Assembly (NCBI GenBank): GCA_947564735.1
Contig: CANOEC010000002.1
Coordinates: forward strand, 62,001 to 126,000
DNA length: 64,000 bases
Source: an uncultured Lachnospiraceae bacterium
Lineage (GTDB): Bacteria; Bacillota; Clostridia; Lachnospirales; Lachnospiraceae
Direction: 5' to 3'
The notes beneath the pieces were generated by a model. The model was not told where the DNA came from. It worked only from the letters and a program-made list of their open reading frames with translations, and did not search any database. The translations under genes were made by a program, and so were the position numbers. Of the stretch, positions 32,963 through 42,817 are shown piece after piece; position 1 is the stretch's first letter; each line of letters begins with the position of its first letter.

Positions 32963-34663
32963 TTACTTTTTCGGCAATACATAAGAGCTCTTCAAAGATA
33001 CAATTCTGTTAAAAACAAGTGCATCCGGTTTGGAATCCTTACAGTCCACACAGAAAAATCCCTGTCTGACGAACTGAAAACTGTCATATGCCTTGGCGTC
33101 TTTCACGGACGGCTCAACATAGCACTCTTTCATCACCGTTAACGAATCGGGATTCAGATTCAGACTGCCGTCTTCATTGTACACGCCCTTTTCCTCATCA
33201 ATGATGTTCTCATAGAGCCTGACCTCCGCCCTGACTGCCTCTGCGGCGCATACCCAGTGAATGGTTCCCTTCACTTTACGCCCGTCGGGACTGTTTCCGC
33301 CTTTGGATGCCGGGTCATAAGTACAGTGCACCACACTCACCCTGCCGTCTGCGTCCTTCTCATAACTTACACACTTCACGAAATACGCCCCCATCAGACG
33401 CACCTCATTGTCCGGGAACAGCCTGAAATATTTCTTCGGCGGTTCTTCCATGAAATCATCCCTGTCTATATATAATTCTCTTGCAAAAGGAACTTTTCTT
33501 GTGCCTAATGCTTCATTCTCCGGATTATTGACAATCTCCAGCCACTCTGTCTGTCCCTCCGGATAGTTGTCAATCACCAGCTTCACCGGGTCGAGCGCTG
33601 CCATGATACGGGGACGTTTCATTTTAAGGTCTTCTCTGATACAGTATTCCAGCATGGAATACTCCGCTGAGGAATTTGCCTTGGACACGCCGCACAAATC
33701 CACAAACAATCTGATGGACTCCGGCGTAAAGCCTCTCCTTCTGAGCGCAGCAATCGAAACCAGACGCGGGTCGTCCCACCCGTCCACGATGCCATCCTCT
33801 ACCAGCTTCTTAATATATCTCTTACCAGTGACTACATTAGTCAAATACATTTTGGCAAACTCAATCTGCTTGGGCGGATGAGGGTATTCCAGTTCTTCCA
33901 CGACCCAGTTGTATAACGGTCTATGGTCCTCAAACTCCAACGTACAGATGGAATGCGTGATGCCTTCAATCGCGTCCTCAATGGGATGCGCATAGTCATA
34001 CATCGGATAAATGCACCACTTATCCCCCGTGTTCTGGTGGGATAAATGCGCCACGCGGTACAAAATCGGATCCCGCATATTGATATTCGGCGACGACATA
34101 TCTATCTTGGCGCGCAGCGTCTTCTCCCCGTCGGCATACCTGCCCTCTTTCATCTCTTCAAAGAGCCGCAGATTCTCTTCCACGCTTCTGTCCCTGTTGG
34201 GATCGTTCTTCCCCGGTTCCGTCAGCGTGCCGCGGTACTCCCGCATCTGCTCGGCGGTAAGGTCGGACACATATGCCTTTCCTTTCTGAATCAGCTTCAC
34301 CGCGCCCTCGTACATCTGTTCAAAATAGTTGGATGCAAAGAAAAGTCTGTCTTCAAAATCCGCCCCCAGCCACTTCACATCCGCCTTGATGGATTCCACG
34401 AACTCACTCTTCTCCTTCGTGGGGTTGGTATCGTCAAACCGCAGATTGAACTTTCCGCCATACTGCTTCGCAAGTCCTGCATTGAGCAGGATACTCTTTG
34501 CATGACCGATATGCAGATAACCGTTGGGCTCCGGCGGGAATCTGGTATTCACGGTATCATATACGCCCTCCGCCAAATCCTTATCAATAATCTGCTCGAT
34601 AAAATTTCTGGAAACGACTTCCTTTTCTGCTTCTTCTGTTATCACCTTTTCATTCTCACTCAT
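32963..34663 (-). CDS. glnS: Glutaminyl-tRNA synthetase
   Basis: The 566-aa class I synthetase has the HIGH motif ([17 protein letters not shown], about 42-58), the DDTNP segment and [17 protein letters not shown]. The usual MSKR-type motif is represented by VVTGKRYI, a variation within the GlnRS group. The C-terminal half is the GlnRS anticodon-binding beta-barrel pair. It charges tRNA-Gln directly, so this bacterium need not rely only on GatCAB for Gln-tRNA. GGGAG precedes the ATG. Confidence 0.95.
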   Translation of the reverse strand: MSENEKVITEEAEKEVVSRNFIEQIIDKDLAEGVYDTVNTRFPPEPNGYLHIGHAKSILLNAGLAKQYGGKFNLRFDDTNPTKEKSEFVESIKADVKWLGADFEDRLFFASNYFEQMYEGAVKLIQKGKAYVSDLTAEQMREYRGTLTEPGKNDPNRDRSVEENLRLFEEMKEGRYADGEKTLRAKIDMSSPNINMRDPILYRVAHLSHQNTGDKWCIYPMYDYAHPIEDAIEGITHSICTLEFEDHRPLYNWVVEELEYPHPPKQIEFAKMYLTNVVTGKRYIKKLVEDGIVDGWDDPRLVSIAALRRRGFTPESIRLFVDLCGVSKANSSAEYSMLEYCIREDLKMKRPRIMAALDPVKLVIDNYPEGQTEWLEIVNNPENEALGTRKVPFARELYIDRDDFMEEPPKKYFRLFPDNEVRLMGAYFVKCVSYEKDADGRVSVVHCTYDPASKGGNSPDGRKVKGTIHWVCAAEAVRAEVRLYENIIDEEKGVYNEDGSLNLNPDSLTVMKECYVEPSVKDAKAYDSFQFVRQGFFCVDCKDSKPDALVFNRIVSLKSSYVLPKK

Positions 34664-34684
34664 AACTACTCCCTGCTTTACCGT

Positions 34685-35281
34685 TTACATAGAAAACGCT
34701 ACTATAATATTCAAAATCCATATTGCAATCGATGCTACCGCACCGATTATAGACATCACCTTACCTGCTTTCGCCATCCCGGAACGGCTGGAACCTGAAC
34801 CCATTCTCGCTCTGGAAGCGCCTACTGCAGACAAAATGAGACCTAGAAGCGGTATGAAAAATGCAAAAACAATGCTTATAAGACCACAGATAAATCCCCA
34901 GATTGCCGCTGAACTATTGTCAACCGTCCGCACCGGAATCGGCTGTGTCCCCTGTCCTTGCGGAACATCCTGCTGTAAAACCCGGAACAGTTCTTCCAGA
35001 CTGTCTTTATAGGGTTTCTTCTGAACCGTTGCCACAAATCCATCCAAATCCATCTCTTTGCCGCCGGCACTCTTTAACCATGCTTCCAGATGCAGCACGC
35101 CGTTCTGATAAGACCACTTCAAAAATTTATATCCTTCCAGCATGGCATCGCCGGCGCGATATGCCGGTTCGCCCTTCCAGTCCGACATTGCAAACTGATT
35201 CTTCTGCAGATAATCATTCATAATAAAGCCTACAAAATCATCCGGTTTGTTTAAAACAACATCTCTCACATATCTTCCCAT
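34685..35281 (-). CDS. Membrane protein with DUF4190-like C-terminus
   Basis: The 198-aa protein has a soluble N-terminal part (about 1-115), then a linker and a C-terminal double-helix hairpin (AAIWGFICGLISIVFAFFIPLLGLILSAVG, then VMSIIGAVASIAIWILNIIV) separated by a GSGSSRSG loop. The hairpin with its central short basic loop is typical of DUF4190-type domains. The ATG at 35281 has AGGAG upstream. It ends 21 bases before glnS and may be cotranscribed with it. Function unknown. Confidence 0.65.
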   Translation of the reverse strand: MGRYVRDVVLNKPDDFVGFIMNDYLQKNQFAMSDWKGEPAYRAGDAMLEGYKFLKWSYQNGVLHLEAWLKSAGGKEMDLDGFVATVQKKPYKDSLEELFRVLQQDVPQGQGTQPIPVRTVDNSSAAIWGFICGLISIVFAFFIPLLGLILSAVGASRARMGSGSSRSGMAKAGKVMSIIGAVASIAIWILNIIVAFSM

Positions 35282-35490
35282 CTTCCCTCTCCTCTTACCG
35301 TATCCCATTCAAAAAAATCTTCGCCATAAAGTTTACCACATATATCAGAAAAAATCCAGACATACTCTTTGTTTTGGTTTATCTTCCATTTGCAGGCAAA
35401 TCAATTGACTTTGCCCCCAGATATGATAAAATATATCAGAACATATGTTTTGTATGCTTTGCAGGCACATGCACGGAAATGAGGATTGCC

Positions 35491-36831
35491 ATGGAACAAC
35501 TATCTCTTTTTACACAGGAAACCGATTTAAACGCACCCCTTGCCAGCCGCTTACGACCGCAGACGCTGGACGACTATATCGGTCAGGAACATCTGGTCGG
35601 TCAAGGTAAGATGCTCCGCCAGATGCTCCAGAGGGACAGAATCTCCTCCATGATTTTCTGGGGACCGCCGGGCGTCGGAAAAACAACGCTCGCGCGCATC
35701 ATTGCAAATATGACACATTCGTCATTTATAGATTTCAGCGCGGTGACAAGCGGCATCAAAGAAATCAAGGACGTGATGAAGCAGGCGGAATACGACCGCT
35801 TGTCGGGACTTCATACCATCGTATTCGTGGATGAGATTCACCGCTTTAATAAAGCCCAGCAGGACGCTTTTCTTCCTTACGTGGAGAAAGGCAGCATTAT
35901 CCTGATTGGCGCAACCACGGAAAATCCCTCCTTTGAGATTAATTCTGCGCTTTTGTCCAGATGCAAGGTATTCGTGCTGAATCCTCTGACAGAGATGGAT
36001 TTGCGCAAGCTGCTTCACCATGCGCTGACCGACAAAAAAGGGCTTGGCAACATGAATGTTCATATAGAAGAAAGGCTGCTTAACGCTATCGCGGCGTTTG
36101 GAAACGGAGACGCCAGAACCGCCCTGAATACACTGGATATGGCAGTCCTGAACGGAGAAATGCAGCCCGATGGCTCCATTGTCGTAAAGGAAGAGCTTCT
36201 GGAGCAGTGCACCGGCAAAAAGATGCTTCTCTATGACCGCAACGGAGAGGAACACTACAATCTGATTTCGGCGCTGCACAAGTCCATGCGCAACAGCGAC
36301 CCCGACGCTGCCATCTACTGGCTCGCCCGTATGCTGGAAGCCGGGGAAGATCCGCTCTATATTGCCAGACGGCTGATACGATTTGCCAGCGAAGACGTAG
36401 GTATCGCCGATTCGCAGGCGTTGCAGGTGGCAGTCGCCGCCTATCAGGCATGTCATTTCAACGGAATGCCCGAATGCGACGTGAATCTGACCCATGCGGT
36501 CGTCTATCTTTCTATGGCGCCGAAATCAAATGCGCTGTATGTCGGGTACGGACGCGCAAAGGCAGACGCCAAAACCATGTTCTCTGAGCCGGTTCCATTG
36601 CAGATTAGAAACGCCGTGACGGACTTAATGCAGAGCCTTCACTACGGAGAAGGCTACCAGTATGCCCATGATACGGAAGAGAAACTCACCGCAATGACCT
36701 GCCTGCCCGACTCCCTAAAGGACAGAGTCTACTATGAGCCGGGCGTTCAGGGAAAGGAAGCCGCCGTCAAGGAGAAATTAGAGCAGGTTAAGGCATTCCG
36801 CAGGCAAAACGCGCCCCGTTGTTCTGACTGA
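35491..36831 (+). CDS. rarA: RarA/MgsA replication-associated recombination ATPase
   Basis: The 446-aa AAA+ protein has MEQLSLF at the N-terminus, RLRPQTLDDYIGQEHLVG, Walker A GPPGVGKTT, Walker B VDEIHRFNK, sensor 1 ATTENPSFE and the C-terminal tetramerisation domain with RRLIRFASEDVG. RarA acts at stalled replication forks and interacts with SSB. The start at 35491 has GAGG seven bases upstream; the longer frame upstream is not supported. It faces away from the neighbouring genes and is followed by a palindromic repeat. Confidence 0.93.
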   Translation: MEQLSLFTQETDLNAPLASRLRPQTLDDYIGQEHLVGQGKMLRQMLQRDRISSMIFWGPPGVGKTTLARIIANMTHSSFIDFSAVTSGIKEIKDVMKQAEYDRLSGLHTIVFVDEIHRFNKAQQDAFLPYVEKGSIILIGATTENPSFEINSALLSRCKVFVLNPLTEMDLRKLLHHALTDKKGLGNMNVHIEERLLNAIAAFGNGDARTALNTLDMAVLNGEMQPDGSIVVKEELLEQCTGKKMLLYDRNGEEHYNLISALHKSMRNSDPDAAIYWLARMLEAGEDPLYIARRLIRFASEDVGIADSQALQVAVAAYQACHFNGMPECDVNLTHAVVYLSMAPKSNALYVGYGRAKADAKTMFSEPVPLQIRNAVTDLMQSLHYGEGYQYAHDTEEKLTAMTCLPDSLKDRVYYEPGVQGKEAAVKEKLEQVKAFRRQNAPRCSD

Positions 36832-36874
36832 CCATGTGGGCAGTCCCACACCCTCCCCTGCAATAGAATCATAA

Positions 36875-36942
36875 AAAAACGAGCTCCGCTCGTTTGCGAG
36901 ATTTGCTTCGCAAACTCGTGCATAAACGTAGGAATTTCCTAT
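36875..36942. repeat. Palindromic repeat with GCTTCGC core downstream of rarA
   Basis: ACGAGC-TCC-GCTCGT is followed by GCGAGATTTGCTTCGCAAACTCGTGC and ..GTAGGAATTTCC. The second part matches the element at 28990-29052, and GAGATT(T/C)GCTTCGCAAACTCG also occurs inverted at 49614-49640. Confidence 0.65.
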
Positions 36943-36944
36943 TA

Positions 36945-36983
36945 TATAAAATAGAGCGCATAGATTCGTTTTCTATACGCTCT
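36945..36983 (-). terminator. Terminator of the CPT-like kinase gene
   Basis: On the minus strand AGAGCGTATAG...CTATGCGCTCT followed by ATTTTAT. The kinase stop codon TAG is inside the stem. Nearly the same structure lies at 3275-3314. Confidence 0.8.
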
Positions 36984-37473
36984 GACACTGTGCTATTATT
37001 TTTGAAACACAATCACTGACCGACATCTCATAAGTGTCAACCATTACTTCATATCCCTCCTTAGGATACAAATATTGTAAAGAGGCTTCTGCTGAACCTA
37101 TACATCTGTTTCCACGTTGTTTTTCTCGTTCTTTCAATATCTGTCTTGGACAGGTTACATGGACGGATAAAAAATCGTAGTGCTGTAAGCTCTCTCGCAG
37201 CATACGATATATTCGTTCGCTGGTAATTACATGGTCAATAATAACTCCCTCTTTCACCTGTAATAATTCTCTTGCCCTTTCGCAAAGCATTGGCGAAATA
37301 TCGTACACATCATCCTCATAAATAACATCATCTGATGTCATTTTTAAAAAATCGTCTATTGAAATCATTTCATATTCCAGATTGCATTTCAGTTTAAGAG
37401 ATTCTTTTATTGCGGTCGCCAACGTGGATTTTCCACTGCTTGACGCACCATTTAACAAAATAACTCTTTTCAT
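36973..37473 (-). CDS. Chloramphenicol phosphotransferase-like P-loop kinase
   Basis: The 166-aa protein has a P-loop (GASSSGKST, residues 9-17), Asp40-Asp41 after a hydrophobic strand, and the CPT-family lid pattern TCPRQILKEREKQRGNR followed by a conserved VDTYEMS. CPT enzymes phosphorylate small hydroxyl compounds such as chloramphenicol; most homologues have unknown substrates, so drug modification should not be assumed. The start overlaps the stop of the upstream DHH gene in an ATGA, which implies coupling. A broken paralogue lies at 2593-3290. Confidence 0.8.
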   Translation of the reverse strand: MKRVILLNGASSSGKSTLATAIKESLKLKCNLEYEMISIDDFLKMTSDDVIYEDDVYDISPMLCERARELLQVKEGVIIDHVITSERIYRMLRESLQHYDFLSVHVTCPRQILKEREKQRGNRCIGSAEASLQYLYPKEGYEVMVDTYEMSVSDCVSKIIAQCQSV

Positions 37474-39050
37474 GGCTTTTCCCTCACAGCGTCTGTTCCA
37501 TGAACTGCCTCATCCGCCCTATCATATGACTGGTAGAAAAGCTCCCTTTCCACCACACAGATATCATGAGCATCGTCACGGCGCACCGTCAGAAAATCAC
37601 CTGCCATACCCAGCATATACTTTTCCGGGTTCCATGTGCTGAATACCTTGACTCTTTCAGTCAGTTCCTTCGCATAAATATGTGTCACCCCACTGGCGAT
37701 ACATATCTTCGCATAATCGGCAAGCCGCAGGACATCCCCCGTCTCGCGGTTATGGATTGTCGGTTCGTAGGCTGCGTTAGAACGCACGCCCATTTCATCC
37801 GCACTGTATGATTTCTCTGTCGCAACATAACTTTTCTCAAACTGTTCTCTACGACTGGGATATACCTCTCCCTTGACGTCAATCATGATGAACAAATCTT
37901 CGTCCACCACCATATCGACATCGCCTTCCAACGTCCGAACGGTAATCGGCGTACCGACAGGCAGAACCGATGACGCCTCCACATAGCCGACCGGCATCTT
38001 CTTTTTCACATAAATCTGCATATCGGATGTGTCAATCTCATAATCGCTGGCATAGATAATCTGACAGTGGTCAAAATAATCATTCAGCCTCTCACTGAAA
38101 AAAGCCTCAGAATGCAGCGTCGGATATGCGTTTTCGTACAAAGTCTTGCTGATGAAACCACCCGCCTTCTCCCTGTGCCCGCCGCCGGAACCGACGCCAT
38201 CAGCCAAAAAAGCCGCCAGCTCATTCGCCTGCACCTCTTTGATGCAGCTTCTGACTGAGAATTTGTAGCCGTCCTCCGACTCGTTGTATACCACACAGCT
38301 ATCCACTTCCGCCACCTGAATGAGAAAATCACTGATTAACCCTAAAATATTCGGGTCGCACGGTTTCGACTTGATGATGGCATAACGGTAGTCATCATTG
38401 TAGATATGCCGTATCATCGCCACGCCGGCTATCTCCATCTCCTGCAGCGACAGATTGGAGTTCCGAAAAAGCGTAACCAGCGTCTTTTCACACGGAACCA
38501 AATCCCTCATATCCATATCGAGTGGATTATATATCTCAGAAAACTGGTTGGTATCCGTATAGAGCCCGTAGTACAACGCCGTGCCGATTCTGCTGTCCTC
38601 TATCTGATACCCTGCTTCCCGCAGCATCTGCCAAACAAGCGTTGAACAGCTTCCCAGCTGCGGATTGATTTCTCTCTTTGCCACATCCTCGATTTCAATC
38701 TGATGATGGTCGATGACCGCCACATCCTCTGCCGGAAGGTATGTCACATTGCCGGCTTTGTACTGACAATCCACAGTAAGTAACAGTCCCTCTATCCTTC
38801 CTGTCGATTGTGCATCCATATACTTGTGAACATCGCCGATATAGTTGATGGGAATCTGCAATTTCTCTACCATCAGCAGAAGATTCGGCTTCTGTATCCG
38901 GTTCCTGCCGGCATAAATAAGCTGTGTCTTTTTCCCCAGACTCATAAAATAACCATACAGAGCAAATCCGGAGGCAATGGTGTCCGCATCTGGATTGTCA
39001 TGACATTGAATCGTGATGGATTGGTAGTCCGCTAATTCATTTAATTTCAT
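37470..39050 (-). CDS. DHH-DHHA1 family phosphoesterase
   Basis: The 526-aa protein has the DHH motifs CHDNPDADTIASG (16-28), VDCQYK, the VIDHHQ signature and DTNQF, followed by a DHHA1 domain with GSGGGHREKAGG. These are found in nanoRNases and cyclic dinucleotide phosphodiesterases. The extra C-terminal part of about 190 residues has no motif I recognise. There are no membrane helices, so it is not GdpP. AAAGGA precedes the ATG by about nine bases. It is coupled to the CPT-like kinase. Confidence 0.8.
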   Translation of the reverse strand: MKLNELADYQSITIQCHDNPDADTIASGFALYGYFMSLGKKTQLIYAGRNRIQKPNLLLMVEKLQIPINYIGDVHKYMDAQSTGRIEGLLLTVDCQYKAGNVTYLPAEDVAVIDHHQIEIEDVAKREINPQLGSCSTLVWQMLREAGYQIEDSRIGTALYYGLYTDTNQFSEIYNPLDMDMRDLVPCEKTLVTLFRNSNLSLQEMEIAGVAMIRHIYNDDYRYAIIKSKPCDPNILGLISDFLIQVAEVDSCVVYNESEDGYKFSVRSCIKEVQANELAAFLADGVGSGGGHREKAGGFISKTLYENAYPTLHSEAFFSERLNDYFDHCQIIYASDYEIDTSDMQIYVKKKMPVGYVEASSVLPVGTPITVRTLEGDVDMVVDEDLFIMIDVKGEVYPSRREQFEKSYVATEKSYSADEMGVRSNAAYEPTIHNRETGDVLRLADYAKICIASGVTHIYAKELTERVKVFSTWNPEKYMLGMAGDFLTVRRDDAHDICVVERELFYQSYDRADEAVHGTDAVREKP

Positions 39051-39143
39051 TGTAAGGTTTCCTTTGTCTTCTCTTTGTCTCGTCTATGTTCTCTTATGAT
39101 TTCTTCCTTATCTTCGCTTTGTCTTTTTTACCGGCTGCACTTT

Positions 39144-39824
39144 TCATTTCTCCCGCACCGGCACGCCGCCTCTCTTAATGCCGAATTTATCGCGCATGGC
39201 AAGCAGCGCATCGATCTGCTCTCCTGTAAGCAGATTCTGTTTTCCCAATATTTTCTCTGTAACAAGCAGAATCTTCGCATAATATTCCATGGATTCCAGC
39301 CTATAATATGCCTCATAGATATCTTCCGCCCAAGTCACCGCGCCATGGTTGGCAAGCAGAATGCCGTTGTGGGTATGGCAGTAAGGCGCAATCACCTCCG
39401 GTACTTCCCTGCTTCCCAATTCCGCATAGGGCGCAACCGGCACATCCCCCAGCGTAATGACTGCCTCCGCCAGCACCGGCGTATCAAGCGGAATCCCGGC
39501 TATGGCAAAGCAGGTGCAGATTGGAGGGTGCGCATGACAAACCGCCTTGATATCCGGATTCTCCCGATAAGCCCGCAGATGCATTTTCAACTCGGAAGAT
39601 GCCTTATAAGTTCCTTCCAGTACGTTGCCATCTAAATCCACCTTGACAAGCATTTTCTTCTTCATATACCCTTTGGAGACCCCTGTGGGCGTCGCCCAGA
39701 CTTCGTTATCGTTGATCTTGACGGAAATATTACCGTCATTTGCCGCCACGAAACCTCGTACATACATGCGCTGTCCGATGTCGATAATTGCTTTTTTCGC
39801 CTGTTTTTCTGTAATATATTCCAT
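39144..39824 (-). CDS. Class II aldolase, fuculose-1-phosphate aldolase family
   Basis: The 226-aa protein aligns by motif with FucA: Glu78 (SSELK), His97 and His99 (CHAHPP) and His160 (ANHGAV) match the zinc ligands and catalytic Glu with constant spacing (FucA 73/92/94/155). Gly-rich NDGNIS and ATPTGVSKG are the phosphate-binding loops. Such aldolases release DHAP from sugar 1-phosphates. Because mtnA lies two genes away on the same strand, the substrate may be 5-methylthioribulose 1-phosphate (DHAP shunt), although fuculose or rhamnulose phosphate remain possible. It has its own promoter at 39924-39952. Confidence 0.85.
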   Translation of the reverse strand: MEYITEKQAKKAIIDIGQRMYVRGFVAANDGNISVKINDNEVWATPTGVSKGYMKKKMLVKVDLDGNVLEGTYKASSELKMHLRAYRENPDIKAVCHAHPPICTCFAIAGIPLDTPVLAEAVITLGDVPVAPYAELGSREVPEVIAPYCHTHNGILLANHGAVTWAEDIYEAYYRLESMEYYAKILLVTEKILGKQNLLTGEQIDALLAMRDKFGIKRGGVPVREK

Positions 39825-39923
39825 GTGTGACCATTCCTTTTCCTCATGTAACAGTTCCGCTTTCCATGGCAAACCCATCCGGAAGGCTGAACCGTTACTG
39901 CATCACGTCTTCTTATGCTTCTC

Positions 39924-39952
39924 ATTATGGACTATTACAGGAGAAATTACAA
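39924..39952 (-). promoter_or_regulatory. Promoter for the class II aldolase gene
   Basis: On the minus strand TTGTAA (39947-39952), a 17-bp spacer and CATAAT (39924-39929), directly after the terminator of the chemotaxis receptor gene. Confidence 0.55.
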
Positions 39953-39953
39953 G

Positions 39954-40004
39954 AAAAGTGCAAAAATTGCCCCCTGTCAATTAAGGTTCAATTTTTGCAC
40001 TTTT
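39954..40004 (-). terminator. Terminator of the chemotaxis receptor gene
   Basis: AAAAGTGCAAAAATTG (39954-39969) is complementary to CAATTTTTGCACTTTT (39989-40004), with TTTTCTTG following on the minus strand. The stem touches the receptor stop codon. Confidence 0.75.
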
Positions 40005-41526
40005 ACTCTACTCCGCCTGACTTAAGCTTCAGCAGATTCTCCGAAACGCTGTTCACCTGCCGGAAGGATTCTTCGACTTCCCCGGTGACTTGCTTCTGCC
40101 TCTGCGTCTCCTCAACAATTCTGTCTGCCTGTTCAATGGTACTTTTCACAAGGCGCTCCATCTGTTCTATCGTATCCAGAACCTGCCCGCTGCGCATTTG
40201 TGTATCCGCACTGGAATCAGCGGCAATTCTCGCTTTCTCTTTTGATTCTTCCTGCAAATCGCTGATTTTTACCGCTTCCTGTTCTACTTCCATCAATTTA
40301 GCTACTTCTTTTGTGACATTATCGATATTCTCCTGATTTGAGACCTGTACCTCCTCCAACAGCCCGAAAACTCTTTGAATAATCCCGGCAATGGCATCAC
40401 TCGCCTGCTTGGAATTTTTCGCTAACTGTCCTACCTCCTGTGCAACCACGCTGAAGCCTTTTCCCATCTCACCTGCTCTCGCCGCTTCTATCGACGCATT
40501 TAACGCAAGCAGATTGGTCTGATTTGTGATTCCTGCAATCGTCTTCGCAAATTCGGAGATCTCCGCAATACCATTTTCCAGACTCTCAATCATCGTCTCC
40601 GTCTGTCTTGCCGAATGTTCAATTACCTCGATGCCTTTCGTCGTATTCCGCATCATCTCAATATAATTATGTATCTTCCCGGAGGTTTCTTTCGAGATAT
40701 CCAGCATATCCGCCACATTTCCTGCCAAATCGTCCGCATTCTGATTCAACTCATGCATCGAATCGCGAACCGAATCCACAAACCTTGAACTCTCATTACA
40801 ATCATGAAGCGTCGCCTGCGCTGAGCTTATAATGCTCTCATTCGTATCCGCGAAACCGTGGATATACATATCAAGCTGTTCCACCACGCTCCCTAGTTCC
40901 TCGGATGCCTTTTCGCATTCCTCCACGATAGCCGCCGTCTGCTTGGTGTCCGCCAGTTTGACAAGCATCTGATGGGACATTTCCGCAATTTTCACACAGA
41001 TAATGCTCATCACAACCGTCTCCAGAAGGAAGCCTAAGGAACGACTGAAAAACCACATAAACGTAGTTTCATACTCAATCTGCTGCACATGCAGCGAACG
41101 GAAATAGAGAGAAACCACCAGTAGAATATAAGAGACGACCGAAACCCGTATGGTGAATTTCTTATCATAATAAAAGAGACTGAATACCATCGCAAACGCA
41201 TAGGTCATATAGATGCCCAGCGCGGCGTTGGTTGCCATGAGTGCAACCAGCACAGCAAGGGCAAACGTCGTCACATATTTCATGATGCCAATGGGCGTAT
41301 TCATTTTATAGGCGATGCCCGGACCAATCGTTACGACAGCGGCTACTACCGTAAGAACCAGCAATTCACTCACTTTTGCCTGAAAAATACCGACCGCCGA
41401 AAGAATCATCAGCAACGGAAAAACAAGAATCAGCCATTTCAACACTTTGACGGCCGTTTTTGTCACTCTGATGTCATTTGCAATAAATATGTTTTCTTCT
41501 GTTTCCGCATTCCTATTCTCTTCCAT
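40003..41526 (-). CDS. Methyl-accepting chemotaxis protein with integral membrane sensor
   Basis: The 507-aa receptor has about six hydrophobic segments in residues 25-190 without a large extracellular loop, then a long coiled-coil signalling domain. The hairpin tip is present ([29 protein letters not shown]), which contacts CheA and CheW. There is no HAMP domain. Such receptors sense signals within or near the membrane. The ATG at 41526 is preferred over an in-frame TTG 21 bases upstream. The gene lies between mtnA and the aldolase and has its own terminator. Confidence 0.88.
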   Translation of the reverse strand: MEENRNAETEENIFIANDIRVTKTAVKVLKWLILVFPLLMILSAVGIFQAKVSELLVLTVVAAVVTIGPGIAYKMNTPIGIMKYVTTFALAVLVALMATNAALGIYMTYAFAMVFSLFYYDKKFTIRVSVVSYILLVVSLYFRSLHVQQIEYETTFMWFFSRSLGFLLETVVMSIICVKIAEMSHQMLVKLADTKQTAAIVEECEKASEELGSVVEQLDMYIHGFADTNESIISSAQATLHDCNESSRFVDSVRDSMHELNQNADDLAGNVADMLDISKETSGKIHNYIEMMRNTTKGIEVIEHSARQTETMIESLENGIAEISEFAKTIAGITNQTNLLALNASIEAARAGEMGKGFSVVAQEVGQLAKNSKQASDAIAGIIQRVFGLLEEVQVSNQENIDNVTKEVAKLMEVEQEAVKISDLQEESKEKARIAADSSADTQMRSGQVLDTIEQMERLVKSTIEQADRIVEETQRQKQVTGEVEESFRQVNSVSENLLKLKSGGVE

Positions 41527-41665
41527 GTCCAATACCGCCTTCCCCAATCCTGTGTCCGCAGTGCAAAAGCTGTAGATTTCTGTAAATCAATGTAAGTAAT
41601 TAAGCTAATGCAGATAACGACGTCGATTTATTTTAACATACAGAAACGTCCGCACATACCTTTAC

Positions 41666-41701
41666 GGTATACTTTGCACTTTTGAGGGTATACTTTGCGC
41701 T
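41666..41701. repeat. Direct repeat pair between mtnA and the receptor gene
   Basis: GGTATACTTTGCACT (41666-41680) and GGTATACTTTGCGCT (41687-41701) are 15-bp direct repeats spaced 21 bp start to start, two helical turns. This suits cooperative binding of a regulator before the receptor gene. Confidence 0.5.
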
Positions 41702-41708
41702 TATTAGT

Positions 41709-42806
41709 TTACATAATATTTTTCTCCTTCTTCGTGAAGATTTCCCGCAGTGATTCTGTGTACGGTTCTCTTGCAATACCATACTCCGTCACAATCCCCG
41801 CAATCAAATCATGGTCCGTCACATCAAATGCCGGATTGAATACCTTGACGCCGGCAGGCGCCATCGGCTTCTCATACCACATGTCCGTCACCTCATGCGC
41901 CGGACGCTGTTCAATCGTGATATCCGCACCGGTAGCCGTATTCATGTCAATCGTTGATGTAGGCGCACAGATATAGACCGGCACATTGTAGCGTTTTGCC
42001 ACCGTCGCAACGACGGACGTCCCAATTTTATTGGCGGTATCACCGTTTGCCGCCACGCGGTCACAACCCACAAACACCGCGTTGACCCAGCCGTTTCTCA
42101 TAACCGTGGCGGACATGTTGTCACAGATTAACGTCACATCAACCCCTGAAGAATGCAGCTCATAAGACGTCAGTCTCGCCCCCTGCAAAAGCGGTCTCGT
42201 CTCATCCGCAAACACACGGAAATGATAGCCTCGCTCCTGTCCTAAATAAATCGGCGCCGTGGCAGTCCCGTATTTGCACGTGGCAAGCTGCCCCGCGTTA
42301 CAATGCGTGAGAATCCCGTCTCCCGGCTTTACAAGCGTCAGTCCATATTCTCCAATCGCCTTACATACCCGGATATCCTCCTCCTTCATGGCAAGGGACT
42401 CTTCTTTCAGCTTCTGTTTGATCTCCGCCACCGACAAATGCTGATTCGCGATGCATACCTGCTCCATCCTGTTCAATGCCCACGACAAATTGACTGCCGT
42501 AGGTCTGGCGGAGTTCAGATAATCCTTGTATTTGCCAAACTGCTGATAAAACGTATCGTAATCCTCCGTGCAGATTCCCTTCGCCAGCAGATAAATGCCG
42601 AACGCCGCAGCCACGCCGATCGCCGGTGCGCCGCGCACTTTTAACAGATAAATGGCATTCCATATCTCCTCCCCCGTGTGCAGACTGATTAACTCCGCCT
42701 TTCCCGGCAGAAGCGTCTGGTCCAGAATCACCAGTGCACTGTTTTCATCGTCCAAAGCCACCGTTTCATACTCCATGATATTCTTCTCTTGTTCCATACC
42801 GTTCAT
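41709..42806 (-). CDS. mtnA: S-methyl-5-thioribose-1-phosphate isomerase
   Basis: The 365-aa protein has the MtnA signatures: VRGAPAIG (58-65), [17 protein letters not shown] with catalytic Cys169 and [18 protein letters not shown] with Asp249. It converts 5-methylthioribose 1-phosphate to the ribulose form in methylthioadenosine recycling. AAAGGAGG lies just before the ATG at 42806; a second ATG three codons later is also possible. It starts 11 bases after the ABC-2 permease stop. No mtnB, mtnD or mtnW gene is present, which favours an aldolase route over the full methionine salvage pathway. Confidence 0.93.
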   Translation of the reverse strand: MNGMEQEKNIMEYETVALDDENSALVILDQTLLPGKAELISLHTGEEIWNAIYLLKVRGAPAIGVAAAFGIYLLAKGICTEDYDTFYQQFGKYKDYLNSARPTAVNLSWALNRMEQVCIANQHLSVAEIKQKLKEESLAMKEEDIRVCKAIGEYGLTLVKPGDGILTHCNAGQLATCKYGTATAPIYLGQERGYHFRVFADETRPLLQGARLTSYELHSSGVDVTLICDNMSATVMRNGWVNAVFVGCDRVAANGDTANKIGTSVVATVAKRYNVPVYICAPTSTIDMNTATGADITIEQRPAHEVTDMWYEKPMAPAGVKVFNPAFDVTDHDLIAGIVTEYGIAREPYTESLREIFTKKEKNIM

Positions 42807-42817
42807 TTTCCTCCTTT

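Noticed and set aside
36973-37473. Chloramphenicol resistance gene
   Set aside because: The fold matches the CPT family, but most members have unknown substrates, and the coupling with a DHH phosphoesterase points to housekeeping use.
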